The notes below the pieces were generated by a model. The model ran no database searches, was not told the DNA's origin, and saw nothing but the letters and a program-made list of their open reading frames with translations. From DATJPD01 sp035506575 (GTDB lineage Bacteria > Pseudomonadota > Alphaproteobacteria > CACIAM-22H2): a stretch of DNA of 64,000 nt. Shown one piece after another: positions 55,431 to 64,000 of the stretch. The stretch's first letter is position 1, and each line of letters begins with the position of its first letter. The position numbers and the translations under genes were made by a program. The stretch spans positions 1-64,000 of the forward strand of contig DATJPD010000082.1 in NCBI GenBank assembly GCA_035506575.1. Direction: 5' to 3'.

Positions 55431-56960
55431 TCAGGCGGCCACCATGGCGGAGAAGCCCGCGACCTCGCCGAGACGTGCAAGGGCGAACGCACGGTCGAGC
55501 CGTACGAGAAAGAGCCCCACCTGCATCGGCAGACGGTGATCGAGAAAGCAGTCGTAGATCGTATCCAGGGCCTCGGCCAACGGCAGCCCGTGTGCGCAGC
55601 GTGCCCGTTCGACCGCGGCGCGCAGATCGAGCGCCTTGCGCACGCTCACCTTCTGCGGCTCGGGGGTCGCCCAGTCGATGTCGCCGAGGTTCGACGCGAG
55701 CGCCTCGACGAAGGCCAGCTTGCGCGCCGGCAGGTTTTTTGCCGCCTCCGGCACATGGTCCTCGGCGACCTGCAGGAACCAGTTCCGCTCGTCGGTCGCT
55801 CGCGCGAGGTCGCAATCGATCCGGCGGCCGTTCTTGAAGGCCATGACCGGGACGCACCGCGCGTCCGCGACCCGCGTGCGCATAACGCAATCCTCGAGCT
55901 CGAACCGGCCGGCCTCGAGCCGGAACACGGTGATATCGGCGGGAAGCCCGGGACGCAGACTGCCCGCGCGGTCCGAGAGCGACAGGTGGCGCGCCGGATT
56001 TGCGGTCACGCAGGCGATGACGTCGTGCAGCGACAGGCCGAGGCGCAGGCAGATCGACATCGTATGCGACAGCGAGAACGTCGGCCGCAGGACGTTGAAC
56101 TGCTGCAGATCGGAGCTGATGAAGTGCGGCCGCAGGCCCTGGGCCATGGTCTTCTCCGCGACGTCCCAGGAAAATCCGTAGCTGCCGAAGCCGATGTCGA
56201 ACAGCGCGCCGCGCGCCGCCGCGTCCTGCACGCATGGCAGGATCCTGCCCGCCCGATCCAGGACCTGCCCCTGCGGACACCCGTTGTAGACATGGGTGAT
56301 GATGTCGCCGGCGCCGACGCAGCTCACCGCGTATTCGAACGGATCGATGAAACCCGGCCAGGCGCGGTTCTCGCCGATGTGCAGATAAAACGGCATGCCC
56401 AGCGCCGAGGCGACGTTGCGCGCGATCTCGATCGTCACCTGTCCGCGCTGGCTGTACGCCGCCGCCTTGATATAGCGAGCGACACCGGGATGCGCCTCGA
56501 TCCAGTCGGACCACAGCGAGATCGGAATCGCCGCTATGTCGCGGATATCGTCGTCGCCGGGCTCATAATCGAAGCCGACGATGCCCATCGGCAGGACGTA
56601 GGGGCCGGCATAGACATCCGTGACCAGCCGCCCCTTGGTCAGCGCCTCGAACTCGTCGAGCGTCAGGATGCCCGGGCCGCCGGCATCGATGAAACTGGTC
56701 ACACCCTGGCAAATGCCGATGCTGTCGGGGTCGCCGAAGCCGAGTGCCCCCATCGCATGCACATGAATATCGATCCAGCCTGGCGACAGATAGTTGCCGG
56801 AGAGATCGACGGTCTCCGCGCCCGAAGGGACTTCGATCCCAGTGCCGACGGCGGCGATCTTGCCGGCAGCGATCAGGACGTCGGCAGGCCCGTCGATCCG
56901 TCGGGCGGGATCGATGACATGCGCACCCTTTAAGAACACCGCGTTCTCATATTTGCTCAT
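55431..56960 (-). CDS. Amidohydrolase, dihydroorotase/D-aminoacylase-like with carboxylated lysine
   Basis: A 509-residue binuclear metallohydrolase. Ligands are GWIDIHVHAMG (HxH), the bridging lysine in ARYIKAAAYSQ, His in FYLHIGENRAWPG and in DIITHVYNGCPQGQ, and the catalytic Asp in FISSDLQQFNV. This is the amidohydrolase/deacetylase (EF_0837-like) pattern, different from the neighbouring SsnA-like protein. The C-terminal ~100 residues (DERNWFLQVAEDHVPEAA onward) extend beyond the usual family length. The ATG at 56960 gives the normal start. The two amidohydrolases are coupled and probably act in sequence. Confidence 0.86.
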   Translation of the reverse strand: MSKYENAVFLKGAHVIDPARRIDGPADVLIAAGKIAAVGTGIEVPSGAETVDLSGNYLSPGWIDIHVHAMGALGFGDPDSIGICQGVTSFIDAGGPGILTLDEFEALTKGRLVTDVYAGPYVLPMGIVGFDYEPGDDDIRDIAAIPISLWSDWIEAHPGVARYIKAAAYSQRGQVTIEIARNVASALGMPFYLHIGENRAWPGFIDPFEYAVSCVGAGDIITHVYNGCPQGQVLDRAGRILPCVQDAAARGALFDIGFGSYGFSWDVAEKTMAQGLRPHFISSDLQQFNVLRPTFSLSHTMSICLRLGLSLHDVIACVTANPARHLSLSDRAGSLRPGLPADITVFRLEAGRFELEDCVMRTRVADARCVPVMAFKNGRRIDCDLARATDERNWFLQVAEDHVPEAAKNLPARKLAFVEALASNLGDIDWATPEPQKVSVRKALDLRAAVERARCAHGLPLAEALDTIYDCFLDHRLPMQVGLFLVRLDRAFALARLGEVAGFSAMVAA

Positions 56961-57072
56961 GAGACCGCCTCGCGATGAATGATCGAGCATCCGCCCATGT
57001 TGCAAAGGTGTGTTTTGCAAACGGCGGGCCAGGCGCGGCGGGTGTCCAGTTTTTGAGCAGGCTTGCGCCCGC

Positions 57073-58689
57073 TTAATCGACCGAGGTGGCCCGGGTCACC
57101 CGAAGTTCGTCGAAGTCGAGCTCGCGCATCAACGTCTCGACGGTTTCGTCGCTGATCTCGCGCTCCCGGTGCAGCTTCACCAGCCGCCGGCGTGCCGCTT
57201 TGATAGCCGCCAGGCGCAGGCGGCGCCGCTTCTCGGCGACGGCGGCCGTATCGTGAGAATGGCCCGCATCCGCCTGGGCTTCGAGCTCCGCCAGCGGCCT
57301 TGCGAAGTCGGAGCGCACGCGTTCGATCACACGGGCTGGCAGCGCCATCCGCTCGGCCACCCGGTCGATCTCCGCGACGGCCGCATAGGCCATCTTCGCG
57401 CGCGCGAGTCCCTCTTCCTCGTTGAGATCGACACCCAAAGCCCCATCGTAGCCCAGACGGCGCAGGACGATGGGCAGGCTCAGCCCCTGTCCCACGATCG
57501 TGGTGACGATCACGGCAAAGGTTAGGAACACGATCAGGGCGCGAGCCGGAAACGGCGCGCCGTCGGCCAACGTCAGCGGCAGGGCCATCGCGGCGGCAAG
57601 CGACACGATGCCGCGCATGCCGATATAGCCCACGACCGCGGTCGCCCGGAGCTGCTCCGCCGGAGCGACGCCGCGGATCCTGGCCGTGACCCATTGCGGC
57701 AGGAATCCGACGGCGAACACCCACACAACGCGTGCCAGGATCATCGCCGCGCTGATCGCCGCCGCGTCGATGATCAGCTCGCTCCACGAAAACGGAGCCA
57801 GCGCCTGGATGATCGGCGGCAGCTGCAGGCCGATCAGGATGAAGATCAGGCTGTTGAGAAAGAACACCACGGCGTCCCACAGCGCCAGGCCGCGCTGGCG
57901 CGTCTCGGCAGAGATGACCGTCGGGCTCACCCAGGCGCGCCACAATCCGATGCTCACCACGGCCAGCACGCCTGAGGTCCCCAGCGCATCCGCCGCCCAG
58001 AACGCGGCGAAGGGTGCGGCCATCAACAGCAGCGTCTCCGACAAGGTGTCGTGCAGCCGGCGGTGGATCCACACCGATACCCAGCCGAGCGCCAAACCCA
58101 CCGTGATGCCACCGACGGCCACCAGGACGAACTCGCCGACCGCCTGGCGCGCCGAGAAGACCCCGGTCATCAGCGCCGCCAGCGCAAACTTGTAGAGCAC
58201 GAGGGCCGTCGCGTCGTTCACCAGGCTTTCGCCTTCAATGACGGTGACGAGGGGGCGCGGCAAGTTCAGGTTATGGAGGATGGCCGTCGCGGCGACCGCA
58301 TCTGGCGGCGACACGATGGCCCCGAGCAGGAAAGCCGCCGGCCACGGTAAGGAGGGCACCAGATACTTCGCCACGACGGCGACGGCCGCGGTCGTGAACA
58401 GCACCAGCCCGAGTGCAAGCCTGCCGATCGGCCGCCAATTGTCGCGGAACCCGTGCCACGGCATGTGCAGGGCCGCCCGGTACAGGATCGGCGGCAGGAA
58501 CACGATGAAGACGATCTCGGGGTCGAGACGCACCGGCGGCAAGCCGGGTAGGATGCTGGGGGCGAAGCCGAGCGCCAGCCCGCCGAGCGTGAGCGCGATC
58601 GGGTACGGCATGCCCAGGCGCCGTGCGGCGACACCCAGCGCCATCGCGGCGATCACCAGCAGGATGACGATCTCGAGCGTGGTGGTCAT
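57073..58689 (-). CDS. CPA1-family Na+/H+ antiporter
   Basis: A 538-residue membrane antiporter with about 12 helices. The core ion-binding motif is ALVSPPDAVAATAILHNLNLPRPLVTVIEGESLVNDATALVLYKFAL, with the ND pair in GESLVNDATA. Other segments are IVFIVFLPPILYRAALHMPW, RVVWVFAVGFLPQW and YIGMRGIVSLAAAMALPL. The cytoplasmic C-terminal tail (about 415-538) is helical and charged. It exchanges Na+ or K+ for H+. It stands between the island and the next operon and has no evident tie to either. Confidence 0.93.
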   Translation of the reverse strand: MTTTLEIVILLVIAAMALGVAARRLGMPYPIALTLGGLALGFAPSILPGLPPVRLDPEIVFIVFLPPILYRAALHMPWHGFRDNWRPIGRLALGLVLFTTAAVAVVAKYLVPSLPWPAAFLLGAIVSPPDAVAATAILHNLNLPRPLVTVIEGESLVNDATALVLYKFALAALMTGVFSARQAVGEFVLVAVGGITVGLALGWVSVWIHRRLHDTLSETLLLMAAPFAAFWAADALGTSGVLAVVSIGLWRAWVSPTVISAETRQRGLALWDAVVFFLNSLIFILIGLQLPPIIQALAPFSWSELIIDAAAISAAMILARVVWVFAVGFLPQWVTARIRGVAPAEQLRATAVVGYIGMRGIVSLAAAMALPLTLADGAPFPARALIVFLTFAVIVTTIVGQGLSLPIVLRRLGYDGALGVDLNEEEGLARAKMAYAAVAEIDRVAERMALPARVIERVRSDFARPLAELEAQADAGHSHDTAAVAEKRRRLRLAAIKAARRRLVKLHREREISDETVETLMRELDFDELRVTRATSVD

Positions 58690-58759
58690 GCGGGAGGCAC
58701 CCTGCCACGGGCCCTAGCAACGCGCCACCTTGATGCCGAGACAGATCCGGCGGTTCGCC

Positions 58760-59692
58760 TCAGCGCGCCAGCGCTGCGAGGATCGCCAGAAGGCGGCGGT
58801 CGCGCTCGGCTGCGAGCTCGGGAATGCTGCGTCCGCCCACCGCGTCGGCGACGCCGTCGACGATCCGCTTGCGGATCTCGGGAGAGAGGCGCGGCGCGCC
58901 GAGGTCGGCCCACCAGCTTTCCATGGGCGTGCCGAGATGTGCCAGGAAATGCGCCATCCCGCCCTCCCCGCCGGCGAGATGGAAGGTCGTGTTCGGCCCC
59001 ATGAACGCCCAGCGCAGGCCGGGACCGAATGCAATCGCCTTGTCGATGTCGGCGACGCTCGCGACATCCTCGGCGAGAAGATGGACGGCCTCCCGCCACA
59101 GCGCCGCCTGCAGCCGGTTGGCGATATGGCCTTTTACCTCCTTGCGCACATGGATCGGCTCCTTGCCGATCTGCGCGTAGAAGGCCATCGCGCGCGCGAC
59201 GGCGTCCGGCGCCGTCTTGTGTCCGCCCACGACCTCGACCAGCGGGATCAGGTGCGGCGGGTTGAACGGATGGCCGATGACGCACCGCCCGGGATGGCGG
59301 CAACCCTCCTGGATGCGGCTCATCAGCAGGCCAGACGAGCTGGAGGCGATGACGATCTCCGGCGCCACCGCGCCGTCCAGCGCGCGGAACAGCTCGATCT
59401 TGAGGTCTTCCCGCTCGGGTCCGTTTTCCTGGACGAACTCGGCGCCCGCGACGGCCGCCGCGGCGTCTTTCGCGAATCTCACGCGCTCGGGATCGGCTCC
59501 GGCGGCCAGTCCCAGCCGCGACAGCGCGGGCCAGGCATCGCTGATGAACCGGCGAACGAAGGTTTCTGCGTCCGGCCGCGGATCCCATGCCGTCACATGG
59601 AGACCGCGCGACAGGAAATAGGCGGCCCAGCTGGCGCCGATCGTTCCCGCCCCGATGACCGCCACGCGCCGGACCGACGCCGTTTCGCTCAT
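58760..59692 (-). CDS. 3-hydroxyacyl-CoA dehydrogenase family protein
   Basis: A 310-residue NAD-dependent dehydrogenase of the short 3-hydroxyacyl-CoA / L-gulonate / carnitine dehydrogenase group. The NAD motif is VAVIGAGTIGASWAAYFLSRG. The catalytic region has ASSSSGLLMSRIQEGCRHPGRCVIGHPFNPPHLIPLVEVVGG (catalytic His in GHPFNPP) and KEVKGHIANRLQAALWREAVHL. There is no linked hydratase domain. A hydroxy-acid such as carnitine is as likely a substrate as an acyl-CoA. GGGGGAGGA precedes the ATG at 59692. It follows VOC and MFS genes in one leftward operon. Confidence 0.87.
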   Translation of the reverse strand: MSETASVRRVAVIGAGTIGASWAAYFLSRGLHVTAWDPRPDAETFVRRFISDAWPALSRLGLAAGADPERVRFAKDAAAAVAGAEFVQENGPEREDLKIELFRALDGAVAPEIVIASSSSGLLMSRIQEGCRHPGRCVIGHPFNPPHLIPLVEVVGGHKTAPDAVARAMAFYAQIGKEPIHVRKEVKGHIANRLQAALWREAVHLLAEDVASVADIDKAIAFGPGLRWAFMGPNTTFHLAGGEGGMAHFLAHLGTPMESWWADLGAPRLSPEIRKRIVDGVADAVGGRSIPELAAERDRRLLAILAALAR

Positions 59693-59726
59693 GACATGTC
59701 CTCCCCCAAAGCCGCTCTTCGTCGGC

Positions 59727-60125
59727 TCAAACCATATACGCCGAGACCTCGATCAGGTTGCCGTCCGGGTCGCGGAAGTACAGCGAGCGGACGCGGCCCA
59801 TGGCACCGGTGCGCTCGACCGGACCGGCCTCGATCTTCACGTTACACGCCTTGAGGTGGACGCGCACCGCCTCCAGGGATTTTTCCGTAATGAAACAGAG
59901 GTCGGCCGAGCCCGGCGTGGGGCGCACGGCCCTGGGCTCGAACTCGCGCCCCGCCTGGTGGAGATTGATCTTCTGCCGGCCGAAATGCAGCGCCTTGCGC
60001 TTGTCCGGGCCGAAAGCCCGCACCTCCATGCCCAGGACCTTGGCGTAGAAGGCGCACGTCGCCTCGATGTCGCGGACGGTCAGGACGAGATGGTCGAGCC
60101 GGTCGATCGTGAACGGCGCGGCCAT
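59727..60125 (-). CDS. VOC family (glyoxalase/dioxygenase fold) protein
   Basis: A 132-residue single vicinal-oxygen-chelate domain. It has LDHLVLTVRDIEATCAFYAKVLGMEV near the start (first metal His), KALHFGRQKINLHQAG (second His) and RSLYFRDPDGNLIEVSAY at the end (metal Glu). The family includes glyoxalases, ring-cleavage enzymes and antibiotic-resistance proteins, so the reaction is open. The ATG at 60125 is six bases after the MFS stop, so it lies in the MFS-VOC-dehydrogenase operon. Confidence 0.88.
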   Translation of the reverse strand: MAAPFTIDRLDHLVLTVRDIEATCAFYAKVLGMEVRAFGPDKRKALHFGRQKINLHQAGREFEPRAVRPTPGSADLCFITEKSLEAVRVHLKACNVKIEAGPVERTGAMGRVRSLYFRDPDGNLIEVSAYMV

Positions 60126-60131
60126 CGGAGG

Positions 60132-61340
60132 TCAATCCGCGGCTTCCGCCGCCGTCAGCGGCAGGCTCGAGACGGCGCGGTCGTCCGGCAGGAACAGTGC
60201 CGAGACGCCGACGATCGCGGCGAGCAGGCCCAGCAACAGATAAAGCGAGCCGAAGCCGCCGGTCGTGTCATGGACATAGGCGATCAGCGGAATGGCGGTC
60301 GCAGCCACGCCGAGCGCGAGCACGAACTTGGCACCGTAGGCGGTCCCGCGCCACTTGCCCGGCGTGAAATGCGCGAGCAGGCCGTTCTCCGCCGGGATGC
60401 AGCTGTAATTGGCGAACACCATGAGCACGGTGAGCGCCAGAACCGGCCAGCCGGTGACCGCCGCCGCACCCAACAGCAGCGGCGCCTGGAGCGCAAACCC
60501 GACCAGATACACCCGCCGCATCGCGAAGCGGTCCGCAAGCCGCCCGCCCACGTACTGCGCCGTCGCCGCACACAAAAATACGACGGTCACCAGCGCGCCG
60601 GGCCCGAGCGCCCCGCTGGTCATCCCCGCCAGGCGTTCGGCGAACACCTTGGGCAGCATCACCATATAGGCGGCGCCGATCAGGCCCGAGCACAGCATCG
60701 TCAGCGACAGGATGAAAAACGCGCGCACGGCATCGCCGCGCGACGGCTCCGGCCGCGGCTTCAGATCGACCGGCGGCGCGTCGACCGCGCCGAGGCCCCA
60801 GGCGACCGCCAGTGCCACGCCGACCGCGATGGCGGCGGCGCCGGGCACGACGAAGGCCGCCCGCCAGGAAACCAGATCGCACAGAGCACCGGCGATCATC
60901 GGGCCGACGGCGAGCCCGACCGAGCCGAAGATGCCGTTGATGCCCAACGCCCGGCCGCGATTGGCGGCGGCACGGATGAGCCATGCCATGCCGACCGGGT
61001 GGTAGATCGAGGCGAACGTACCGATGAGGGCCAGCCCCACGGCGAGCTCGACCCCGTTGCGGGCGAAGCCGGTCATCACCGTGGCGACGCCGCTGCCGAT
61101 GAAGAACACGACCATCATGCCGAGCGTCGACCAGCGGTCGCCAAGCCACCCTGCCGGGAGGGCCGCAACCCCGAACAGGACCTGGCCCGCGAACATCAGC
61201 GCGATCAGCTCGCCATAGGGCATGCGCCACTCGCGCTCGAGCACCAGCACGACGGTCGGATAGAGGATCGTCAGGATGTGGGAGAAGCTATGCCCCACAT
61301 TTGAGAAAAATTGCGCGCAGGCGGGCGAAGGGCGGGTCAT
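60132..61340 (-). CDS. Major facilitator superfamily transporter
   Basis: A 402-residue transporter with 12 predicted helices. The first-loop motif is LPAGWLGDRWSTLGMMVVF (a GxLxDRxG-like signature), and the repeat in the second half is QYVGGRLADRFAMRRVY. The N-terminus FSNVGHSFSHILTILYPTVV is typical of the fosmidomycin/nitrate-like MFS branch. The substrate is unknown, either import or efflux. It is the first gene of the MFS-VOC-dehydrogenase operon, so it may carry the compound those enzymes handle. Confidence 0.88.
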   Translation of the reverse strand: MTRPSPACAQFFSNVGHSFSHILTILYPTVVLVLEREWRMPYGELIALMFAGQVLFGVAALPAGWLGDRWSTLGMMVVFFIGSGVATVMTGFARNGVELAVGLALIGTFASIYHPVGMAWLIRAAANRGRALGINGIFGSVGLAVGPMIAGALCDLVSWRAAFVVPGAAAIAVGVALAVAWGLGAVDAPPVDLKPRPEPSRGDAVRAFFILSLTMLCSGLIGAAYMVMLPKVFAERLAGMTSGALGPGALVTVVFLCAATAQYVGGRLADRFAMRRVYLVGFALQAPLLLGAAAVTGWPVLALTVLMVFANYSCIPAENGLLAHFTPGKWRGTAYGAKFVLALGVAATAIPLIAYVHDTTGGFGSLYLLLGLLAAIVGVSALFLPDDRAVSSLPLTAAEAAD

Positions 61341-61415
61341 TTATTAATCCTGCGCCCTGCGGCCGCCGCGGACAAGTCCGCCGGATGCAAGGGACGTATG
61401 CGCCGAAACGAACCG

Positions 61416-61742
61416 TCAGCTCGGCCGCGCCGCGGTCTCTGTCGCCACCCACGCGAGAAAGTCGGGGTTGCCGTCGGGGATCGGCAGGGCGACCACGCAG
61501 GGCACCGCATAGCTGTGCAGGGCCTTCACCCGTGCGGTTACCGCGGCCACCAGGTCGGCGCGCGTCTTGACGATCAGCACCGCCTCGCGATCCTCGGTGA
61601 GCTTGCCCTCCCACCAATAGACCGACTCCATGCCGTCGATGACGTTGGCGCAGGCCGCCAGCCGTCCCTCCACCAGGGCGCGGCCGATCTTCTTCGCCTC
61701 GTCGCGCGAGCCGGCCGTGATATAAAGCATGCGGATGTCCAT
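61416..61742 (-). CDS. cutA: Divalent-cation tolerance protein CutA
   Basis: A 108-residue trimeric ferredoxin-like protein. The signatures are LYITAGSRDEAKKIGRALVEGRLAACANVI, VYWWEGKLTEDREAVLIVKTR and HSYAVPCVVALPIPDGNPDFLAWV. E. coli CutA is linked to copper tolerance, but the molecular role in most bacteria is not settled. GGGAGGAG precedes the ATG at 61742. It stands alone. Confidence 0.95.
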   Translation of the reverse strand: MDIRMLYITAGSRDEAKKIGRALVEGRLAACANVIDGMESVYWWEGKLTEDREAVLIVKTRADLVAAVTARVKALHSYAVPCVVALPIPDGNPDFLAWVATETAARPS

Positions 61743-61794
61743 GGCTCTCCTCCCTGCCTGCCCCTAGGATAACGCGCCCCGAGGATCATGCATC

Positions 61795-62193
61795 ATGTCC
61801 AAGCCGTTCGATCCGATCCCGATCCGCTCGCGACGCCTGACTGTCGTCGAGGGATCGGGCACCGGATCAGATGCGAGATCCGCCCCTGCGGCACCCGCCG
61901 CCCGGCCGGCCAAAGCCAAGCCGCGCGGCCTGCCGCCCGCGCCGGGCGCACCCACCGACGTCCAGAAGGCGTGGCTCGCGCGCGGGCTGTCGCAGCCCGG
62001 CGGCAAACTGCCGCTGTTCGACGACGCCGGCCGGCGCATCGATCAGCGGACGATCCGGGCCTGCATCGACCAGGGCTGGGCCGAGCCGTGGTTTGCCAAT
62101 CCCCTCAAGCCGGACTGGCTGGTCTGCCGATTGACCGACGCGGGCCGGGCCGTGGCAGCCCAGACCGACCCGATCTCAAGCTCAGGGGCGTAG
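61795..62193 (+). CDS. Hypothetical protein, small winged C-terminal domain
   Basis: A 132-residue protein that I cannot assign. The first ~55 residues are Ala/Pro/Arg/Ser-rich and probably disordered. The rest is compact (GAPTDVQKAWLARGLSQPGGKLPLFDDAGRRI, then CIDQGWAEPWFANPLKPDWLVCRLTDAGRAV), with the look of a winged-helix-like fold. That resemblance is weak. GAGGA precedes the ATG, 12 bases away. It is divergent from cutA. Confidence 0.68.
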   Translation: MSKPFDPIPIRSRRLTVVEGSGTGSDARSAPAAPAARPAKAKPRGLPPAPGAPTDVQKAWLARGLSQPGGKLPLFDDAGRRIDQRTIRACIDQGWAEPWFANPLKPDWLVCRLTDAGRAVAAQTDPISSSGA

Positions 62194-62343
62194 GACCTTC
62201 GGCCAATACGGGCGGGGTGGACTTGCTCCGCCCCCGCCGCTACGATTTTAACGAGTCGGGCGGGATGGGGTTAACCACGACGCCGCCCGAACGTTGAACG
62301 GACCCGCTGACGGGATGAACCTCTAGGGCGAAACGCAGGGATC

Positions 62344-62568
62344 ATGTCGGGCGTACACCGCTACGAAGTCGCGATACACAACGAGACGGTCAAGAAGTCC
62401 GTGCGCGAGGCCGATCCCAACAAGACCGGCCTGTCGGATGAATGGGCCGACACGCGCTACATCGAAGTCCGCGCCGAGTCCCCGGAAGCGGCCAAGAAGA
62501 AAATTCTGGCCCGCTATCCCGAGCATCGCGGCTTCGTGGTCTCCGAGGTCCGGCAGCTGCCGGACTGA
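62344..62568 (+). CDS. Small conserved-looking hypothetical protein
   Basis: A 74-residue charged protein with no family I can name. It reads as an alternating beta/alpha domain: MSGVHRYEVAIHNETVKKSV, WADTRYIEVRAESPEAAKKKILARYPEHRGFVVSEVRQLPD. The ATG at 62344 follows AGGG. It ends nine bases from the convergent glycosyltransferase stop. The composition is that of a real small soluble protein. Confidence 0.65.
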   Translation: MSGVHRYEVAIHNETVKKSVREADPNKTGLSDEWADTRYIEVRAESPEAAKKKILARYPEHRGFVVSEVRQLPD

Positions 62569-62577
62569 GCCGGCCGG

Positions 62578-63852
62578 CTACCCTGCCAGCGCATCCCGCA
62601 GCGCGGCCTCGAAGCCGCGCTTCCATCCCGCGAAGCTGTTGTGCGCCATGACATGCCGGCGGGCGCCTGCCCCCAAGGCGAGGCGCGCCTCGCGGCTCGC
62701 GCACAGCGTCTGCAGCACCGTCGCGACACGCGCCAGGCGCCCGCCCTCCGGGCGGAACATCGGACGGAAATCGCCGCGCAGCCAGCCGCTGCCCGGATCC
62801 TCGCTGTAGATCGCCCCGCGCCGTCCCGGCACGACGATCGCCGTCTCGTCCGGCGTCACGTACTCTTCGTACCCCGGCACGTCGGACACCACGCAGGCGA
62901 GGCCGCAATACATCGCGCGCAGAATCGAGATCGAGTGCAGGCTCGCCGCGTCGAGGAAGAAGATGTCCGCGCGCAGCAGCAGCTCCAGCATCTCATCGTC
63001 GGAGAGCCGGTCCGGCAGCAGCCTGATCTTCGGATGACCGCGCACTCGCCGGGCGATGTCTGTCCCTTCGAGGATGTCCGGGAGTCCGCTCCGCAACGTC
63101 AGGCGGAGGGTCGGAAACTGCGGCTCGATCTCGAAGAAGGCGAGCAGCAGGTCGAGCCCGCCGCGCAGGACGAAGCTTTGCGTGCGCTGGTGCCAGGAAT
63201 TGGTGAACAGGATATCGATGTCCGGCTTGTCCCGCCGGCGCTCGACCGCGGCGGCAACCCGTACCTCCTCGTTCGGCGTGAAATGCGGGCCGGCCGGGAC
63301 ATGCCGGGTCTTGCGGGAGATGACCTCGCTGGCCAGCACGCGATCGATCTGATCCTGCGTGGATTTGAGATTCGTGAAGATGCCGCGGCAGGCGGGCGCT
63401 TCGAGCATCGCGCGCACGAACCAGTACACGTATTGCTGCCGCAGTTCGATGCCGGTGCAATCGCCTTCGACCAGCATCGGGTGAAAGAGCGTGGTCAGGC
63501 TTTCGGTGTGCAGCAGATAGGGCAGCTGCCCCAGCAGCATCGGGGCGGTGTGGAAGAACGCAAGCTCGGCTGCCGGATCGATGCGCGCCTGCGAGTCCGG
63601 ATCGCGCGAGGCGATGAACTGCCGCAACGCATCTTCGTTGCGCGGAATGTCCCCCAGGCCGGCCGCCAGGCGCTCGCCCAGGGCCGCGGCCGCGCGCTGC
63701 GCCTCCGCCGCGTAGGCCGGCCGGCCCATCGCCGATGCGCGAACGAACTCGATGCCGGGATAGCTCTGGTCGGTCAGCGAGACGAGCAGCGGGTGATTAG
63801 AATTGATGCGGTCGTAGATCGGCAGGTCGAACGGCAAGAGGACCCGCGTCAC
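62578..63852 (-). CDS. Glycosyltransferase, GT4-like (GT-B fold)
   Basis: A 424-residue protein with a C-terminal glycosyltransferase group 1-like half: ILFTNSWHQRTQSFVLRGGLDLLLAFFEIE, LRSGLPDILEG, IRLLPDRLSDDEMLELLLRADIFFLDAASLHSISILRAMYCGLACVVSDVPGYEEYV (donor-binding region), and a terminal GARRHVMAHNSFAGWKRGF. The N-terminal half is unusual and lacks a clear match. The GTG at 63852 is preceded by GGAGAGG; ATGs at 63882 and 63918 are poorer. The sugar and acceptor are unknown. It runs to within 150 bases of the window end; the rest (63853-64000) shows no gene. Confidence 0.75.
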   Translation of the reverse strand: MTRVLLPFDLPIYDRINSNHPLLVSLTDQSYPGIEFVRASAMGRPAYAAEAQRAAAALGERLAAGLGDIPRNEDALRQFIASRDPDSQARIDPAAELAFFHTAPMLLGQLPYLLHTESLTTLFHPMLVEGDCTGIELRQQYVYWFVRAMLEAPACRGIFTNLKSTQDQIDRVLASEVISRKTRHVPAGPHFTPNEEVRVAAAVERRRDKPDIDILFTNSWHQRTQSFVLRGGLDLLLAFFEIEPQFPTLRLTLRSGLPDILEGTDIARRVRGHPKIRLLPDRLSDDEMLELLLRADIFFLDAASLHSISILRAMYCGLACVVSDVPGYEEYVTPDETAIVVPGRRGAIYSEDPGSGWLRGDFRPMFRPEGGRLARVATVLQTLCASREARLALGAGARRHVMAHNSFAGWKRGFEAALRDALAG

Positions 63853-64000
63853 GCCGGCCTCTCCGCCCCGCCTTCGCGCCATGCCGCCATGCCCATCCCG
63901 CGCGACTCCTCCGATCACCGCATGATGCGATGCGGAGCGGCGGTTTGCCAGGGCCGAGGGGTGGCTTGCTCAGTGCGAGGAGTGACCGGCCGAGTAGCCG

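Noticed and set aside
55426..56514. N-terminal extension of the SsnA-like amidohydrolase to 863 codons
   Set aside because: It overlaps the neighbouring amidohydrolase gene in another frame; amidohydrolase homology starts at the GTG at 55425.

Overview
The window is high-GC, densely coded chromosomal DNA from an alphaproteobacterium. This is supported by the alaC-hom-glpX-recJ order, a Rhizobiales-type porin, a class I PHA synthase, and homospermidine synthase next to a fold-III ornithine decarboxylase. The genus cannot be read from the sequence. No rRNA, tRNA, CRISPR array, insertion sequence or phage gene was seen.

Layout. 0-5 kb: glutamate synthase gltB (its N-terminal part lies off the window) and gltD. 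5-13 kb: a SnoaL-like protein, a CsaA-type tRNA-binding protein, a porin, a triple-PAS histidine kinase and several small or uncharacterised genes. 13-19 kb: a leftward operon alaC-hom-glpX-recJ plus a gene of unknown function. 19-26 kb: a permease split into two overlapping genes, an OmpA-like lipoprotein, phaC and a GTP-type pckG. 26-29 kb: polyamine genes hss and odc behind a long structured leader, then a GNAT gene. 29-39 kb: argC, a glycosyltransferase, rplM-rpsI, a thioesterase, an enoyl-CoA hydratase, a pentapeptide-repeat protein, a CoA-binding protein, a PAS sensor with no output domain, and metY.

39-57 kb is an accessory catabolic island. It holds a RutB-like amidohydrolase with a DUF3891 partner, a two-subunit Rieske oxygenase, an MmgE/PrpD protein, a CoxL-like molybdenum hydroxylase subunit, one ABC importer with three NMT1/THI5-type binding proteins, two CDA-fold deaminases, a DszA/NtaA-type flavin monooxygenase and two different amidohydrolases. 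I infer uptake and ring opening of one or more nitrogen heterocycles; the substrate is unknown. 57-64 kb: a CPA1 antiporter, an MFS/VOC/hydroxyacyl-CoA dehydrogenase operon, cutA, two small genes and a glycosyltransferase.

The strongest non-coding signal is the hss-odc leader. An 11-nt segment at 25935-25945 is perfectly complementary to the hss ribosome-binding-site region at 26113-26123. This looks like a speF-type RNA regulator of polyamine synthesis.
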